A DNA stretch of 64,000 nucleotides. Source: Mucilaginibacter pallidiroseus (GTDB lineage Bacteria > Bacteroidota > Bacteroidia > Sphingobacteriales > Sphingobacteriaceae). The notes beneath the pieces were generated by a model. It saw only the letters and a list, made by a program, of their open reading frames with translations. It had not been told where the DNA came from and did no database searches. The DNA is taken from contig NZ_VOEJ01000009.1 of the NCBI RefSeq assembly GCF_007846085.1, positions 62,001-126,000 on the forward strand, given 5' to 3'. Positions 53,299-62,742 of this stretch are shown here, one piece after another. A program made the translations under genes and the position numbers. Position 1 is the stretch's first letter. Each line of letters opens with the position of its first letter.

Positions 53299-55695
53299 TT
53301 AATTGCTTGGTTTAAGCCTTTTCAATAGTCCGGCGAACAAGCCGGTATCTTCTTCCTCATCACCGTAGCCATATTTGCCGTAGCCGTGCCCGTATCCGGT
53401 AACACCGTTTTTATGCGTTTGAATATCATTCACAATAAGGTATAGATCTCGGGCTTTCTTGGTTTTATACAAATCGTTTACCAGCCCAAGCTGCGATTTG
53501 TAAGTGTAGTTTTGCCTAACTACATAAAAGGTGATGTCGGTAAATTCCTCAATGATCATCGCGTCAGATATTAAACCAACCGGCGCAGTATCTATAAGCA
53601 CGTAATCAAATTTGCTGCGCAAGTCGGCTATAATGTCTTTCACCTTCTCGTCCATCAGGAGCTCGGCAGGGTTAGGCGGGATATTTCCTGAAGGCAGGAA
53701 ATAAAAATTCTCGTTATCGGGAGATTGGCGAATGTAACTTTCTATCGGGTCGTCATCATTTGCCAATAGGTAGTTTGTAAATCCGTGATCGTTACTTATG
53801 CCAATGTTTTGCGATAACGTGGGCTTGCGCAGATCAAGCTCCAGCAGGATAACTCTTTTACCGGTAAGTGCTATGGAATTGCCCAGATTAAGCGATATGA
53901 AAGACTTACCCTCGCCACTCATGCTTGATGTGAACATGATGACGTTCGACGAACTTTTATCAACTACATATTTAAGGCTGGTGCGCAACGCACGTATCTC
54001 CTCAGACACAACCGAGCGTGGCTCTTTATAAATAAGTACCTTGTTTTTATTGGCGTTACGGCTTATCTCGCCCAGCAAAGGCACATTGGTATGGTTCTCG
54101 ATGTCGGCTTTGGAGTTTATACGGGTATTCAACATCTCCTTAACACTGATGGCCGTTGCCGGCAAACAAAAACCGGCAAGCAAGCCTATCAGGTATATGA
54201 TGGACTTTTTGGGTGCAAATGGCAGCTCTTCGCTTTCAGCTGGATCAAGTATGCGGCTGCTGGACAGGGTAGCTGTTTGTGATATGGCCGTTTCCTCGCG
54301 CTTTTGAAGCAGAAATAGGTAAAGCTCCTGCTTTAAATTTTGCTGGCGCTGATAATCAATATATAGACGTTCTTTTACCGGGGCATTTGATATTTTTTCG
54401 ACGATGGTGGCATTTTGCTTTTTAACCGCCCCCTGTGATACCTGCAGGCTACTGCGGTAATTACGCAGGCTGTTCATTAAGGCGCGGCGGGCAAGCTCAA
54501 TCTGCTGATCAAGGTTTTTTATAACACTGCTCGATTCAACCAGCGTTAGCCCAAGCTGCTCTTTACGCAACAGCATTTCGTTGTATGCATTAATGGCCGT
54601 ACCAAAGGCAACATCTTTTGTGATGAGCGAACTTGGCACCACCTGCGGGTTGCGCGCGTCATTAACATACTTATACAAGTCATTTACTACGGCAAGCTGC
54701 ACCTCGTTCTCGTTAAGCTTTGCCTGGTAGGTATCTGCACCCGCTATCAATGCTTTGGATTGCGCACTGATATCTGATATACCATTCTCTCTTTTATAAA
54801 CTTCTAACTTTTTTTCGGCACTGTTTAGCTCGGCACCAACCACAACCAGGCGCCTGTCTATAAAACGCATGGTGCTGTCGGTTATCCTAATCTTATTGGC
54901 CAGGTTATCCTGCAGGTAAACCTGCATAAGCCGGCTTAGTATTGCCTCACCGCGTTTAGGGTCGTTATAGTTTAATTTCAGGTTGATGATAGTGGCTTGC
55001 TTATCATCTAAGCCAACCTCATAGTTATTGGCAAGCTCAAGCTCGGCCTGCTTAATAGTGCGGATAAGTATTTCATAGTCGCCATTGGGTGTAAAGTTAT
55101 TTGCTTTACGCAGCGCAATGGTGTATTGCCTAAGCTGAAGGGGTTTGCCAAAGGTACCTTTAAGCTCAACTTCATTGTCAGGATCGATAAGGCTGAAGGT
55201 GTTATCGCCGGTTATTTCAACCTGGTAGCTGCCTAAACGTGTTATATCTCCTTTGTGCAGCACCTCTACTTTAAACGGAGCATCATCATATAGCTCGGCC
55301 TTTTTAAAACCACTTTTATCATAAACGTGTACGTTGAGCTCCAGCTGGGAGATAACCCTTTTCATCAGGCTGCGCGACTTAAGTACTTTAACTTCGTTAT
55401 CTGCAACGTTTTTTACGTTGAACATTGATGACATGTCCGAGTTGAGCCCGTGGGTAAGCGACTTTGCCGGCGAATTATTATCGTCGTCAACTATGATTTT
55501 ACTTACAACGTTCCACTGATTGGGTACACGTTGGATATAAACATAAGCGGCTGCCAAGCAAAACAATATGCTGATCAAAAACAGCGGCCAATAGTTTAGC
55601 GCAACTGAGAGTATGTGTCTTACATCGTTAGGATTTTCTTCCTTCTTGTAGGTAAAATCAAGCTTATCGGCTAAAAGGTCAATCTGGTTGTTCAT
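53299..55695 (-). CDS. wzc: Wzc-type polysaccharide co-polymerase / BY-type tyrosine autokinase (locus B)
   Basis: The 798-residue paralogue of the locus A kinase has a first helix (WPLFLISILFCLAAAYVYIQ), long coiled-coil periplasmic region, a second helix (KKSIIYLIGLLAGFCLP, about 510), Walker A MSGEGKS (about 593), Walker A' VILLELDLRKP (about 618) and Walker B YVLIDTAP (about 700). The first Asp of Walker A' is Glu. The tail TGYGHGYGKYGYGDEEE has four tyrosines, fewer than in locus A. It controls chain length and export of the locus B polymer together with the OPX protein. Confidence 0.94.
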   Translation of the reverse strand: MNNQIDLLADKLDFTYKKEENPNDVRHILSVALNYWPLFLISILFCLAAAYVYIQRVPNQWNVVSKIIVDDDNNSPAKSLTHGLNSDMSSMFNVKNVADNEVKVLKSRSLMKRVISQLELNVHVYDKSGFKKAELYDDAPFKVEVLHKGDITRLGSYQVEITGDNTFSLIDPDNEVELKGTFGKPLQLRQYTIALRKANNFTPNGDYEILIRTIKQAELELANNYEVGLDDKQATIINLKLNYNDPKRGEAILSRLMQVYLQDNLANKIRITDSTMRFIDRRLVVVGAELNSAEKKLEVYKRENGISDISAQSKALIAGADTYQAKLNENEVQLAVVNDLYKYVNDARNPQVVPSSLITKDVAFGTAINAYNEMLLRKEQLGLTLVESSSVIKNLDQQIELARRALMNSLRNYRSSLQVSQGAVKKQNATIVEKISNAPVKERLYIDYQRQQNLKQELYLFLLQKREETAISQTATLSSSRILDPAESEELPFAPKKSIIYLIGLLAGFCLPATAISVKEMLNTRINSKADIENHTNVPLLGEISRNANKNKVLIYKEPRSVVSEEIRALRTSLKYVVDKSSSNVIMFTSSMSGEGKSFISLNLGNSIALTGKRVILLELDLRKPTLSQNIGISNDHGFTNYLLANDDDPIESYIRQSPDNENFYFLPSGNIPPNPAELLMDEKVKDIIADLRSKFDYVLIDTAPVGLISDAMIIEEFTDITFYVVRQNYTYKSQLGLVNDLYKTKKARDLYLIVNDIQTHKNGVTGYGHGYGKYGYGDEEEDTGLFAGLLKRLKPSN

Positions 55696-55781
55696 GGGCT
55701 CGCGATGTTTTCAAGTTACCCGGGCAGATAATCAGTTCACCATAAAAGGGCGCTGAAACCATGCTGAAGCGGCTTGATACC

Positions 55782-55789
55782 GAAAGTTA
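55782..55789 (-). promoter_or_regulatory. Candidate -7 promoter element for locus B
   Basis: On the minus strand TAACTTTC is followed by GGTATCAAG; the locus A promoter has the same TAACTTTC followed by GTGGTATCGCAAG. The distance to the kinase ATG (about 90 bp) is similar to that in locus A. The -33 position has only a weak TGTT. The match to locus A makes a shared control plausible. Confidence 0.55.
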
Positions 55790-55975
55790 CCACCATAATG
55801 CCGTTTTAAACACTATATGCTGTTAGTCGAATAAAGTGAACGCAGGTGTTTGCGCTGAACGAAATAAATAGGGTTTAACGATTTGGAAATATCAATATAG
55901 ATTGGTATAAATTATACCTTCGGGCTTTCACAGCTACTCAAATGCGGGCGGCAAGCAACCGAAAAACCTTTAACA

Positions 55976-56131
55976 TTACTTACGCGTCAGGCTTTTTACT
56001 TTTTTAAGTGAACGGTAAGATGGTTCAAGCGAAGATTTATGCATAGCATTTACTTTCTTGTTCACAATGGGAACAGGATTTTTATAAGCCTCGGGCACCC
56101 ACTCGGGTTTAATAATACATGGCTGTTTCAT
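55976..56131 (-). CDS. Small hypothetical protein (51 aa)
   Basis: ATG 56131 to TAA 55976-55978 encodes 51 residues starting MKQPCIIKPEWVPEAYK and ending in a basic stretch (SYRSLKKVKSLTRK). The protein is basic with no signal or membrane segment. It occupies a gap of about 670 bp, is longer than expected by chance in this AT-rich region and uses codons like the neighbours. I do not recognise a family. A terminator-like hairpin lies 31 bp upstream of its start. Confidence 0.5.
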   Translation of the reverse strand: MKQPCIIKPEWVPEAYKNPVPIVNKKVNAMHKSSLEPSYRSLKKVKSLTRK

Positions 56132-56161
56132 ACCCTTAAATTACGATCTTTTTAAAAACAA

Positions 56162-56194
56162 AAGCCCCGTCCGGCTTATTGCCAAACGGGTCTT
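56162..56194 (-). terminator. Terminator-like hairpin upstream of the small gene
   Basis: CCCGT/ACGGG and GGC/GCC pair in a two-part stem with a 5-nt loop, extended by AAG/CTT. On the minus strand it runs into TTTTGTTTTT, so it would terminate minus-strand transcripts, either just before the 51-aa gene or as an attenuator in its leader. On the plus strand the following sequence is a weaker TCTTATT. Confidence 0.6.
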
Positions 56195-56276
56195 ATTATG
56201 ATTTATTATATCGGCTTATTCGACAGTTTTTTTATCGTGAAGCTGAGGGCCTATTTCCTACTCAAGTAAATCCTAA

Positions 56277-56305
56277 TTGAGTTTTGCATTTATAAATTAT
56301 ATTTG
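56277..56305 (+). promoter_or_regulatory. Promoter of the Na+/H+ antiporter gene
   Basis: TTG (56277-56279) and TATATTTG (56298-56305) are separated by 18 bp and match the Bacteroidota consensus closely (the -7 box is exact). The start codon is 59 bp downstream of the -7 box. Confidence 0.6.
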
Positions 56306-56314
56306 AGCATAAAC

Positions 56315-56334
56315 ACCTGCATACTTTTATGCAG
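56315..56334. repeat. Inverted repeat in the antiporter leader
   Basis: CCTGCAT and ATGCAGG form a 7-bp perfect stem with a 6-nt loop, located between the predicted -7 box and the ATG. It could be an operator or a leader hairpin; there is no T-run, so it is not an intrinsic terminator. Confidence 0.5.
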
Positions 56335-56363
56335 GAAGCAACAACGCCACAATCACAACTTAT

Positions 56364-57971
56364 ATGCACGAAACCATTATTCTTTGTGTTGCCCTTGTTT
56401 TAAGCGTATCCTTTTTGGTGCTCATAGCGCAAAAATTTAATGTGCCATACCCTATTTTCCTGGTACTGGCCGGCCTGCTTATCAGTTTTTTGCCTTTTGT
56501 GCCGATTATACACATCGACCCGAACCTGGTTTTCCTGGTTATATTACCGCCCATACTATTTGATGCCGCACAAACTATGTCACTAAAGGCACTGTGGCAA
56601 TGGCGGCGTATTGTAACTGGTATGGCACTTGGCTTTGTGGTATTTACCACGCTGGTTGTGGCGGTGATATCTTATTGGTTGATACCTGGTTTTACAATAG
56701 CGCAGGGCCTATTATTGGGCGCTATTATATCGCCGCCCGATGCTGCTGCAGCAACATCCGTATTAAACAAGTTAAGGTTACCAAAGGGCATGAAGTCTAT
56801 ACTCGAGGGCGAAAGCTTACTTAACGATGCAAGCAGCTTAACTATTTACCGCTTTGCGCTAATGGCCATTATAAGCAACCACTTTGTATGGCACGAGGCC
56901 GCGCTTGGTTTTGTTGGCGTTGTTATATCAGGCATTGGCATAGGCCTGCTGCTTGGATTTTTGTTTTATACGGTGTTTAAATGGATGCCTACCTCATCAA
57001 ACCTGGATATTGCATTTTCAATAGCGGCGCCATACTTAATATATATGTTGGCCGAGGAAATGCACTCATCCGGCGTCTTGGCCGTGGTGAGCGGGGGTGT
57101 ATTCATTGCCTATAAAAACCACTTTGTATTCTCACACAAAAGTCGCTTAAAATCAGCAGCATTATGGACGTCAATGGTATTTGTACTTAACGCGGTGGTT
57201 TTCTTTTTAATAGGTTTACAATTGCCCGAAATAACCAAGGGCATTAAACGCGAGGAACTTTCATTTTCGCTAGAAGTGGCGCTTATTATTACATTGGCAG
57301 TGATCATTGCACGCATCATATCCGGGTTGTTTACCGCTGCATTTACGCGTTTTATGAGCCGCTATATTACTGTTGCGCAAAGCCGGCCGGGCTGGCGCAA
57401 CCCGCTGGTAATAGGCTGGGTAGGCATGCGTGGTGTGGTATCGTTAGCGTCGGCATTGGCAATACCGTTGTTGTTGCCGGGCGGGCAGCCTTTTCCGCAC
57501 CGCAACCTCATCTTATTTATAACATTTGTAGTGATCATCATAACCCTTGTTGGGCAAGGGCTTGCGCTGCCCTGGGTTATTCGCCGTTTAAGGCCGAGCG
57601 ACCCATCTGACCGGAAAACGGATGATGAGCAGATATTTGATATAGAAGTTGAGTTGAATAAAGTTGCCTGCGACGAGCTTGAACACAATCACGCTAAAGA
57701 AATCGAAGACAATATACTGCTGCGCTATAAGCTGGAGTTTTATAAAAACAAGGTAGGCCTGCTTAAAGAGTTTATGGCAAACGCCGAGAGACAAAAAGAG
57801 GCACAAACCATTTTTGACCAGTTTAAAACCGTAATGGTAGAAGTTACCGAAGCCGAACGTTCAAAATTACATACCTATCGCCGCAACAACGATTACGATG
57901 ATGATGTGATACGTATAATTGAAAACCGGCTTGACCTTGAAGAAGAACGCCTGCAGGAAGATGTAGAATAG
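56364..57971 (+). CDS. CPA1-family Na+/H+ antiporter
   Basis: The 535-residue protein has about 11-12 hydrophobic segments, with IISPPDAAAATSVL (about 120-133) and EGESLLNDASSLTIY (about 148-162), whose Asp residues form the ion-binding site of CPA1 exchangers. WRNPLVIGWVGMRGVVSLASALAIP is the other conserved block. The last 130 residues are a charged cytoplasmic tail with a predicted helical coiled coil. It works in pH and sodium homeostasis. The gene is monocistronic and convergent with dnaE2, only 9 bp between stops. Confidence 0.93.
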   Translation: MHETIILCVALVLSVSFLVLIAQKFNVPYPIFLVLAGLLISFLPFVPIIHIDPNLVFLVILPPILFDAAQTMSLKALWQWRRIVTGMALGFVVFTTLVVAVISYWLIPGFTIAQGLLLGAIISPPDAAAATSVLNKLRLPKGMKSILEGESLLNDASSLTIYRFALMAIISNHFVWHEAALGFVGVVISGIGIGLLLGFLFYTVFKWMPTSSNLDIAFSIAAPYLIYMLAEEMHSSGVLAVVSGGVFIAYKNHFVFSHKSRLKSAALWTSMVFVLNAVVFFLIGLQLPEITKGIKREELSFSLEVALIITLAVIIARIISGLFTAAFTRFMSRYITVAQSRPGWRNPLVIGWVGMRGVVSLASALAIPLLLPGGQPFPHRNLILFITFVVIIITLVGQGLALPWVIRRLRPSDPSDRKTDDEQIFDIEVELNKVACDELEHNHAKEIEDNILLRYKLEFYKNKVGLLKEFMANAERQKEAQTIFDQFKTVMVEVTEAERSKLHTYRRNNDYDDDVIRIIENRLDLEEERLQEDVE

Positions 57972-57980
57972 CTAACCTAC

Positions 57981-60900
57981 TTACCTGAAGTTTCGCCCTT
58001 TGTGAAATATTTCCTTTTGACCGTTTTGCGGAACGCTGCCAATATTATTGCCCGATGGGAAGGGATTAGTGGTTTCATCGGCACGGGCAAGGGTAAGCAA
58101 TGGCAAATCGTCCGTTTTTACCTGTGTTAACCCGCGCAGCATTTTCGACAGGTCGAAACAACGGCTTGCAATAATGTGTACCACCTGTCCCTCGCGCTGC
58201 AGTTTCCCTTCAACCATCAGCAGGCGTGCCTGTAATATTTCACGTTTATACTTCTCGAATAGGTTTTGAAACACCACCAGGTTGGAGTAACCGGTTTCAT
58301 CTTCAATAGTAATAAAGCAAACGCCTTTAGCGGTTCCGGGCCTTTGCCGTACCAGTACCAGGCCGGCCACCTTAACCGGTGTACCATCTGCTATGCCATC
58401 AAGTTCGCGGGTTGATAATACATGCAACATGCTCAATTGCTCACGAACAAAACTTACCGGGTGGGCTTTAAGCGACAAGGACGTTGTGGCATAATCTTCA
58501 ACCACATGCTCTGATGCAGCCATAAGGGGTAAAGCTACCTGTGCTTCGGTAACACTTTCTGATGGTTGCCCTGCAAAAAGTGCAACGGGTGTATCACTCA
58601 AGGCGGCAACTTCCCAAAGTGCCTGCCGCCTGTCGAGCCCTATGGATCGGAATGCATCTGCATCTGCCAGCTTTTCGAGGGTAGTTTGCGCTATGCCTGC
58701 ATCAAGCAGTTGTGTTATAGTTTGATATTTACCGTTGCGATTAGTTACCAGTAATTGCATTTCCTCCTCGCCAATGCCTTTTATCTGCCTGAAACCTAAA
58801 CGAATGGCGCAGTATTCACACGTTTTTTCTTCAAGCGTATTGTCCCATTCGGAATGGTTGATATCTGCCGGGCGCACCTCTACCCCATGCTTTCGGGCAT
58901 CAATCACAATTTGTGCGGGCTGATAAAAACCCATTGGCAAACTATTAAGTAATGCTGTTGCAAATACATCAGGGTAATAACATTTTAACCATGATGATAC
59001 GTACACCAGAAGTGCAAAACTTGCTGCATGGCTTTCCGGAAAACCGTAACTGCCAAAGCCTTCCAACTGGCGGAAAACCCGGCTCGAAAACTCACGGTCG
59101 TACCCTTTTTTTACCATGCCGTTAATCAGCTTATCCCTAAACTCGCTTACCTGCCCCTTCGCCTTAAAAGTGGCCATACTACGGCGCAGTTGATCGGCTT
59201 CGGCATGTGTAAAGTCAGCAGCAACTATGGCTATTTCCATAGCCTGCTCCTGGAAAAGCGGCACACCTAACGTGCGTTCTAAAATATTTTTTAATTCGTC
59301 TGTAGGGTATATGATAGGATCGATACCATCACGCCTCCGCAAATAAGGATGCACCATATCCCCTTGTATGGGGCCGGGGCGTACAATGGCTACCTCGATA
59401 ACCAGGTCATAAAACTTACTTGGTTTTAACCGGGGCAGCATGGACATTTGCGCACGGCTTTCGATCTGAAAAACACCGATGGTATCGGCATTGCAGATCA
59501 TATCATACACTTTTGGGTCTTCAACTTTATTAATTTCGGCAAGGGTAAGATCAACATCGTAATGTTTTTTGGCCAGCTCAAAAGCCTTGCGGATGCAGGT
59601 AAGCATACCAAGCCCCAAAACGTCAACCTTTAAAAAGCCCAATGCCTCAATATCATCTTTATTCCACTCCACGCAGGTGCGGTTTTCCATACGCGCATTC
59701 ATGATAGGGCAAAGATCTGACAGCTGACCCTGCGTTATCACAAACCCACCCGTATGCTGCCCCAACTGCCTCGGGAAGCCTACGAGTTGCCCCGTAAGTT
59801 CCATCACCTTACGTAAAACAGGGTCGTTGCGGTTAAGTCCTTTTTCTTCAAGCCCGTCACCGTTCATCCATTTCTCGTTGTAATCCCACACCCCTGCCGA
59901 AAGGCTGTTAATTATATCAACAGAAAGCCCCATCGCCTTACCCACATCACGGATGGCACCCTTGTGCCGCTCCTGGGTAACGGTGGCTACAATGGCCGAG
60001 CGATCGCGCCCATATTTTTCATAAATATACTGGATCACTTCCTCGCGGCGCTCGTGCTCAAAATCAACGTCGATATCAGGCGGTTCGTCGCGCGCGTCTG
60101 ACATAAAGCGGGCAAACAACAAATTAAACTTTGAAGGATCGACCGATGTGATACCCAGGCAATAACATACAACCGAATTAGCCGCCGACCCCCTGCCCTG
60201 GCAAAGAATATTGCGGCTACGTGCAAAGCGCACATAATCGTGCACGGTTAAAAAATAAGAGGCATAGTTTTTCTTTTCGATAAAATTCAGCTCATAAATG
60301 ATGGATGCCTTTACCTTTTCGGGGATACCTTCCGGGTAACGTTCTTTTGCACCCTCCCATGCCAGGTGGGTTATTTCCTGCTGCGGCGTGCGGCCATCGC
60401 TGGTAATTTCTTCGGGATAAACATATTTAAGGCTGTCGAGCGTAAAGTTACAGGCTGCCGCAATTTGCAGCGTATTTTCAATAGCGCCGGGATACTGGCT
60501 TAGTATGCGGTGCATTTCTGCCACGGGCTTAAGGTGCCGCTCGGCATTTTGATACAGCTTAAAACCTGCTGTATGGATGGTGCATTTTTCGCGAACGCAG
60601 GTTAGCACATCCTGCAACTGCCGTCGGGCGGCTTCATGGTAATAAACATCATTAGTAGCGGCAAGTGGAACATCTAATAAGTTTGATAGCTGCCAAAGGC
60701 GATGCATGCGTTTCCCATCATCGCCATGGTATGAGCGGCTTAGCGCTAAATAAACGTGGTTACCCAGTTTTTGCCGGTATTCTTTTAAATCGGTTTTAAA
60801 CGATTCATCAAAATCAAACTGCTCATTTAGCGCAGCTGGCGGTATCACTATAAATTTTATCCCCTGGGCAAACTGGTAAACATCTGCTTTATACAAGTAG

Positions 60901-61235
60901 CATTCGCCCTTTTCGGCACGAAGATTACCCGTTGTTAGCAAACCCGACAGGCGGCTGTAAGCAGCGGTATCTGTAGGATAAGCCAGCAAGCTTGGGCCAT
61001 CAAGCAAATCTAACCGGCAAGCGGAGATAAACTTTATTTTATTGTCATCGGCCTTATCAATGTTGCTCTTTTTTGCAACCCCATGCGCCCTTACAATACC
61101 GGCAAAGCTATTCCTGTCTGTTATGGCAATAGCTTTATAGCCATATTTAATAGCCTGCTCTACCAATTCCTCGGGGTGCGATGCACCCAGTAAAAAAGTA
61201 AAATTGCTGGTTACCTGTAGTTCTGCGTACTTCAT
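57981..61235 (-). CDS. dnaE2: Error-prone DNA polymerase III alpha homologue DnaE2 (ImuC)
   Basis: The protein has about 1084 residues. An N-terminal PHP domain starts YAELQVTSNFTFLLGASHPEELV; the catalytic Asp pair lies in EPPDIDVDFEHERREEVIQYI (about 390). The polymerase core, helix-hairpin-helix and an OB fold near the C-terminus (PVKVAGLVLVRQRPGTAKGVCFITIED) follow. DnaE2 is a translesion polymerase acting with ImuA and ImuB. It starts at ATG 61235, 2 bp after the imuB stop; the frame upstream to 61265 lies in imuB. Confidence 0.95.
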   Translation of the reverse strand: MKYAELQVTSNFTFLLGASHPEELVEQAIKYGYKAIAITDRNSFAGIVRAHGVAKKSNIDKADDNKIKFISACRLDLLDGPSLLAYPTDTAAYSRLSGLLTTGNLRAEKGECYLYKADVYQFAQGIKFIVIPPAALNEQFDFDESFKTDLKEYRQKLGNHVYLALSRSYHGDDGKRMHRLWQLSNLLDVPLAATNDVYYHEAARRQLQDVLTCVREKCTIHTAGFKLYQNAERHLKPVAEMHRILSQYPGAIENTLQIAAACNFTLDSLKYVYPEEITSDGRTPQQEITHLAWEGAKERYPEGIPEKVKASIIYELNFIEKKNYASYFLTVHDYVRFARSRNILCQGRGSAANSVVCYCLGITSVDPSKFNLLFARFMSDARDEPPDIDVDFEHERREEVIQYIYEKYGRDRSAIVATVTQERHKGAIRDVGKAMGLSVDIINSLSAGVWDYNEKWMNGDGLEEKGLNRNDPVLRKVMELTGQLVGFPRQLGQHTGGFVITQGQLSDLCPIMNARMENRTCVEWNKDDIEALGFLKVDVLGLGMLTCIRKAFELAKKHYDVDLTLAEINKVEDPKVYDMICNADTIGVFQIESRAQMSMLPRLKPSKFYDLVIEVAIVRPGPIQGDMVHPYLRRRDGIDPIIYPTDELKNILERTLGVPLFQEQAMEIAIVAADFTHAEADQLRRSMATFKAKGQVSEFRDKLINGMVKKGYDREFSSRVFRQLEGFGSYGFPESHAASFALLVYVSSWLKCYYPDVFATALLNSLPMGFYQPAQIVIDARKHGVEVRPADINHSEWDNTLEEKTCEYCAIRLGFRQIKGIGEEEMQLLVTNRNGKYQTITQLLDAGIAQTTLEKLADADAFRSIGLDRRQALWEVAALSDTPVALFAGQPSESVTEAQVALPLMAASEHVVEDYATTSLSLKAHPVSFVREQLSMLHVLSTRELDGIADGTPVKVAGLVLVRQRPGTAKGVCFITIEDETGYSNLVVFQNLFEKYKREILQARLLMVEGKLQREGQVVHIIASRCFDLSKMLRGLTQVKTDDLPLLTLARADETTNPFPSGNNIGSVPQNGQKEIFHKGRNFR

Positions 61236-61237
61236 AA

Positions 61238-62740
61238 TCAGGCAAAAAATCCGTGTATAAACCATTGGTTGCCTTTAGTGCCTGCGTAATGCCCCGAGCG
61301 GAACAGCCAGTAACGGCAACCGTTTTCATCCTCTACATTATAATAGTCGCGGTGTTCGCCTTCATCAATCCACCACTCGCGCTCAATGCGTTCGGGGCCG
61401 TCGGCTTTTTTGATGGCGTGGCGCTTGCCTTTGTAAATAAAAAGCATAGGCGGATAATCTGGTATCGGGGCGCTCACTTCAACAGGCTCCGGGCGGGCAA
61501 GCAGCTGGGTAGGTCGCGGCCTGTCTGTACGCCAGTCGGTAGCCGGGTTTTCCTGTAATGATAATGCTTTTTTAATGGAGCGCTCGGGCCAGTAATGCTC
61601 GTTGGGCAGGTAGCGCAATATGCTCTCGGCACCTACTTTACCGGCAAGCCTGTCCAACAGTTCAATAACGCCCGCATCGTCCAGCCCAGACGTGGCTGCC
61701 CAAAGGGCATCCTGCTGCAAGGTAACCTCTTCAACTTTTAGTGCTTCCAACACAAAAAGCTCAATACCCAAAGCAGGAGCTATGCCGGCAATTTTAAGCT
61801 CGAACAATTTAAATAAATGGGGCACATTATAAGTAGCACGGTTGGTGCCTATTTGTACCTGTTGTACTTTACCATCAACCCGGTAACAGGTAAGCCGCGC
61901 CAGGTGCATGCCGTTACCTTCGCTTTGTAAACGTGTACACAGAGCCTCCAGTAGGCGGGTTATAGCTATCTCGATACCTGTTGCGGTACGGATGGGTTCC
62001 AGGCAGGGCAGCCTTTCGTAATATGGTGGGATGACATGCAATGGCGTAAGCACTTCATCAGCATAACCTAATGCCTGCCCTAATCTTAACAATAAACCTT
62101 CGCCAAAGCGGCGGCGCAGCACCGAACGGGGCATGTTTACAAAACTTTTTATTTGATGCAGGCCAAGTTTTTTGAGCCGCTGCAATACAGCATCATCCAG
62201 GCGTAAAGCAGCCGTCGGCAAAGCCATAAGCGCCTGTAAATGTCCCCCGGGCTCAATAATAGCCTTTACACGCCCAAAGCGTGCTATGGCAAAAGCAGCA
62301 CCTGCGGTATCGGCCATGGCGGCACGTACATCATAGCCTTTGCTTTTAATGCGGGTTATAACTTCTTTTAAATATGCCCTTTCGCCACCCCAGATGTGGG
62401 CACAGCCGGTAATATCAAACACCAAACCATCGGGGTGCTCAATGGCAATAATGGGCGTATATTTTATGCACCATTCTCCAATACCTTTAAGCAACTTGGC
62501 ATCACGGCCTTCCTTATCATCAAATACCTGCAAGCCGGGTACAACGGCTTTAGCATCGGCAACGGGCATACCTGCCGCAGCGCCCTCCGCTTCGGCTAGT
62601 TTATTAGCGGCGGTAATCATAATACGCCCCCTATCGGGCAATGTAAAAACAAAGGGTACTTCCTTAAGTTCGGGCCGGCGGATAGTAAGCCAGTCCGTTT
62701 TTAAATAACGGAACCATATGGATACAAAGCGCTTTTGCAT
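61238..62740 (-). CDS. imuB: ImuB, catalytically inactive Y-family polymerase homologue
   Basis: The 500-residue Y-family protein has the N-terminal fold (RFVSIWFRYLKTDWLTIRRP, then MITAANKLAEAEGAAAGMPVADA) but lacks the first catalytic Asp, which other DinB proteins carry in the DMDCFFA-like position, and has FDITGCAHIWGGE where the catalytic DE lies. This is the ImuB pattern: a scaffold bridging DnaE2 and the clamp. It directly follows imuA (2 bp). Confidence 0.92.
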   Translation of the reverse strand: MQKRFVSIWFRYLKTDWLTIRRPELKEVPFVFTLPDRGRIMITAANKLAEAEGAAAGMPVADAKAVVPGLQVFDDKEGRDAKLLKGIGEWCIKYTPIIAIEHPDGLVFDITGCAHIWGGERAYLKEVITRIKSKGYDVRAAMADTAGAAFAIARFGRVKAIIEPGGHLQALMALPTAALRLDDAVLQRLKKLGLHQIKSFVNMPRSVLRRRFGEGLLLRLGQALGYADEVLTPLHVIPPYYERLPCLEPIRTATGIEIAITRLLEALCTRLQSEGNGMHLARLTCYRVDGKVQQVQIGTNRATYNVPHLFKLFELKIAGIAPALGIELFVLEALKVEEVTLQQDALWAATSGLDDAGVIELLDRLAGKVGAESILRYLPNEHYWPERSIKKALSLQENPATDWRTDRPRPTQLLARPEPVEVSAPIPDYPPMLFIYKGKRHAIKKADGPERIEREWWIDEGEHRDYYNVEDENGCRYWLFRSGHYAGTKGNQWFIHGFFA

Positions 62741-62742
62741 AA

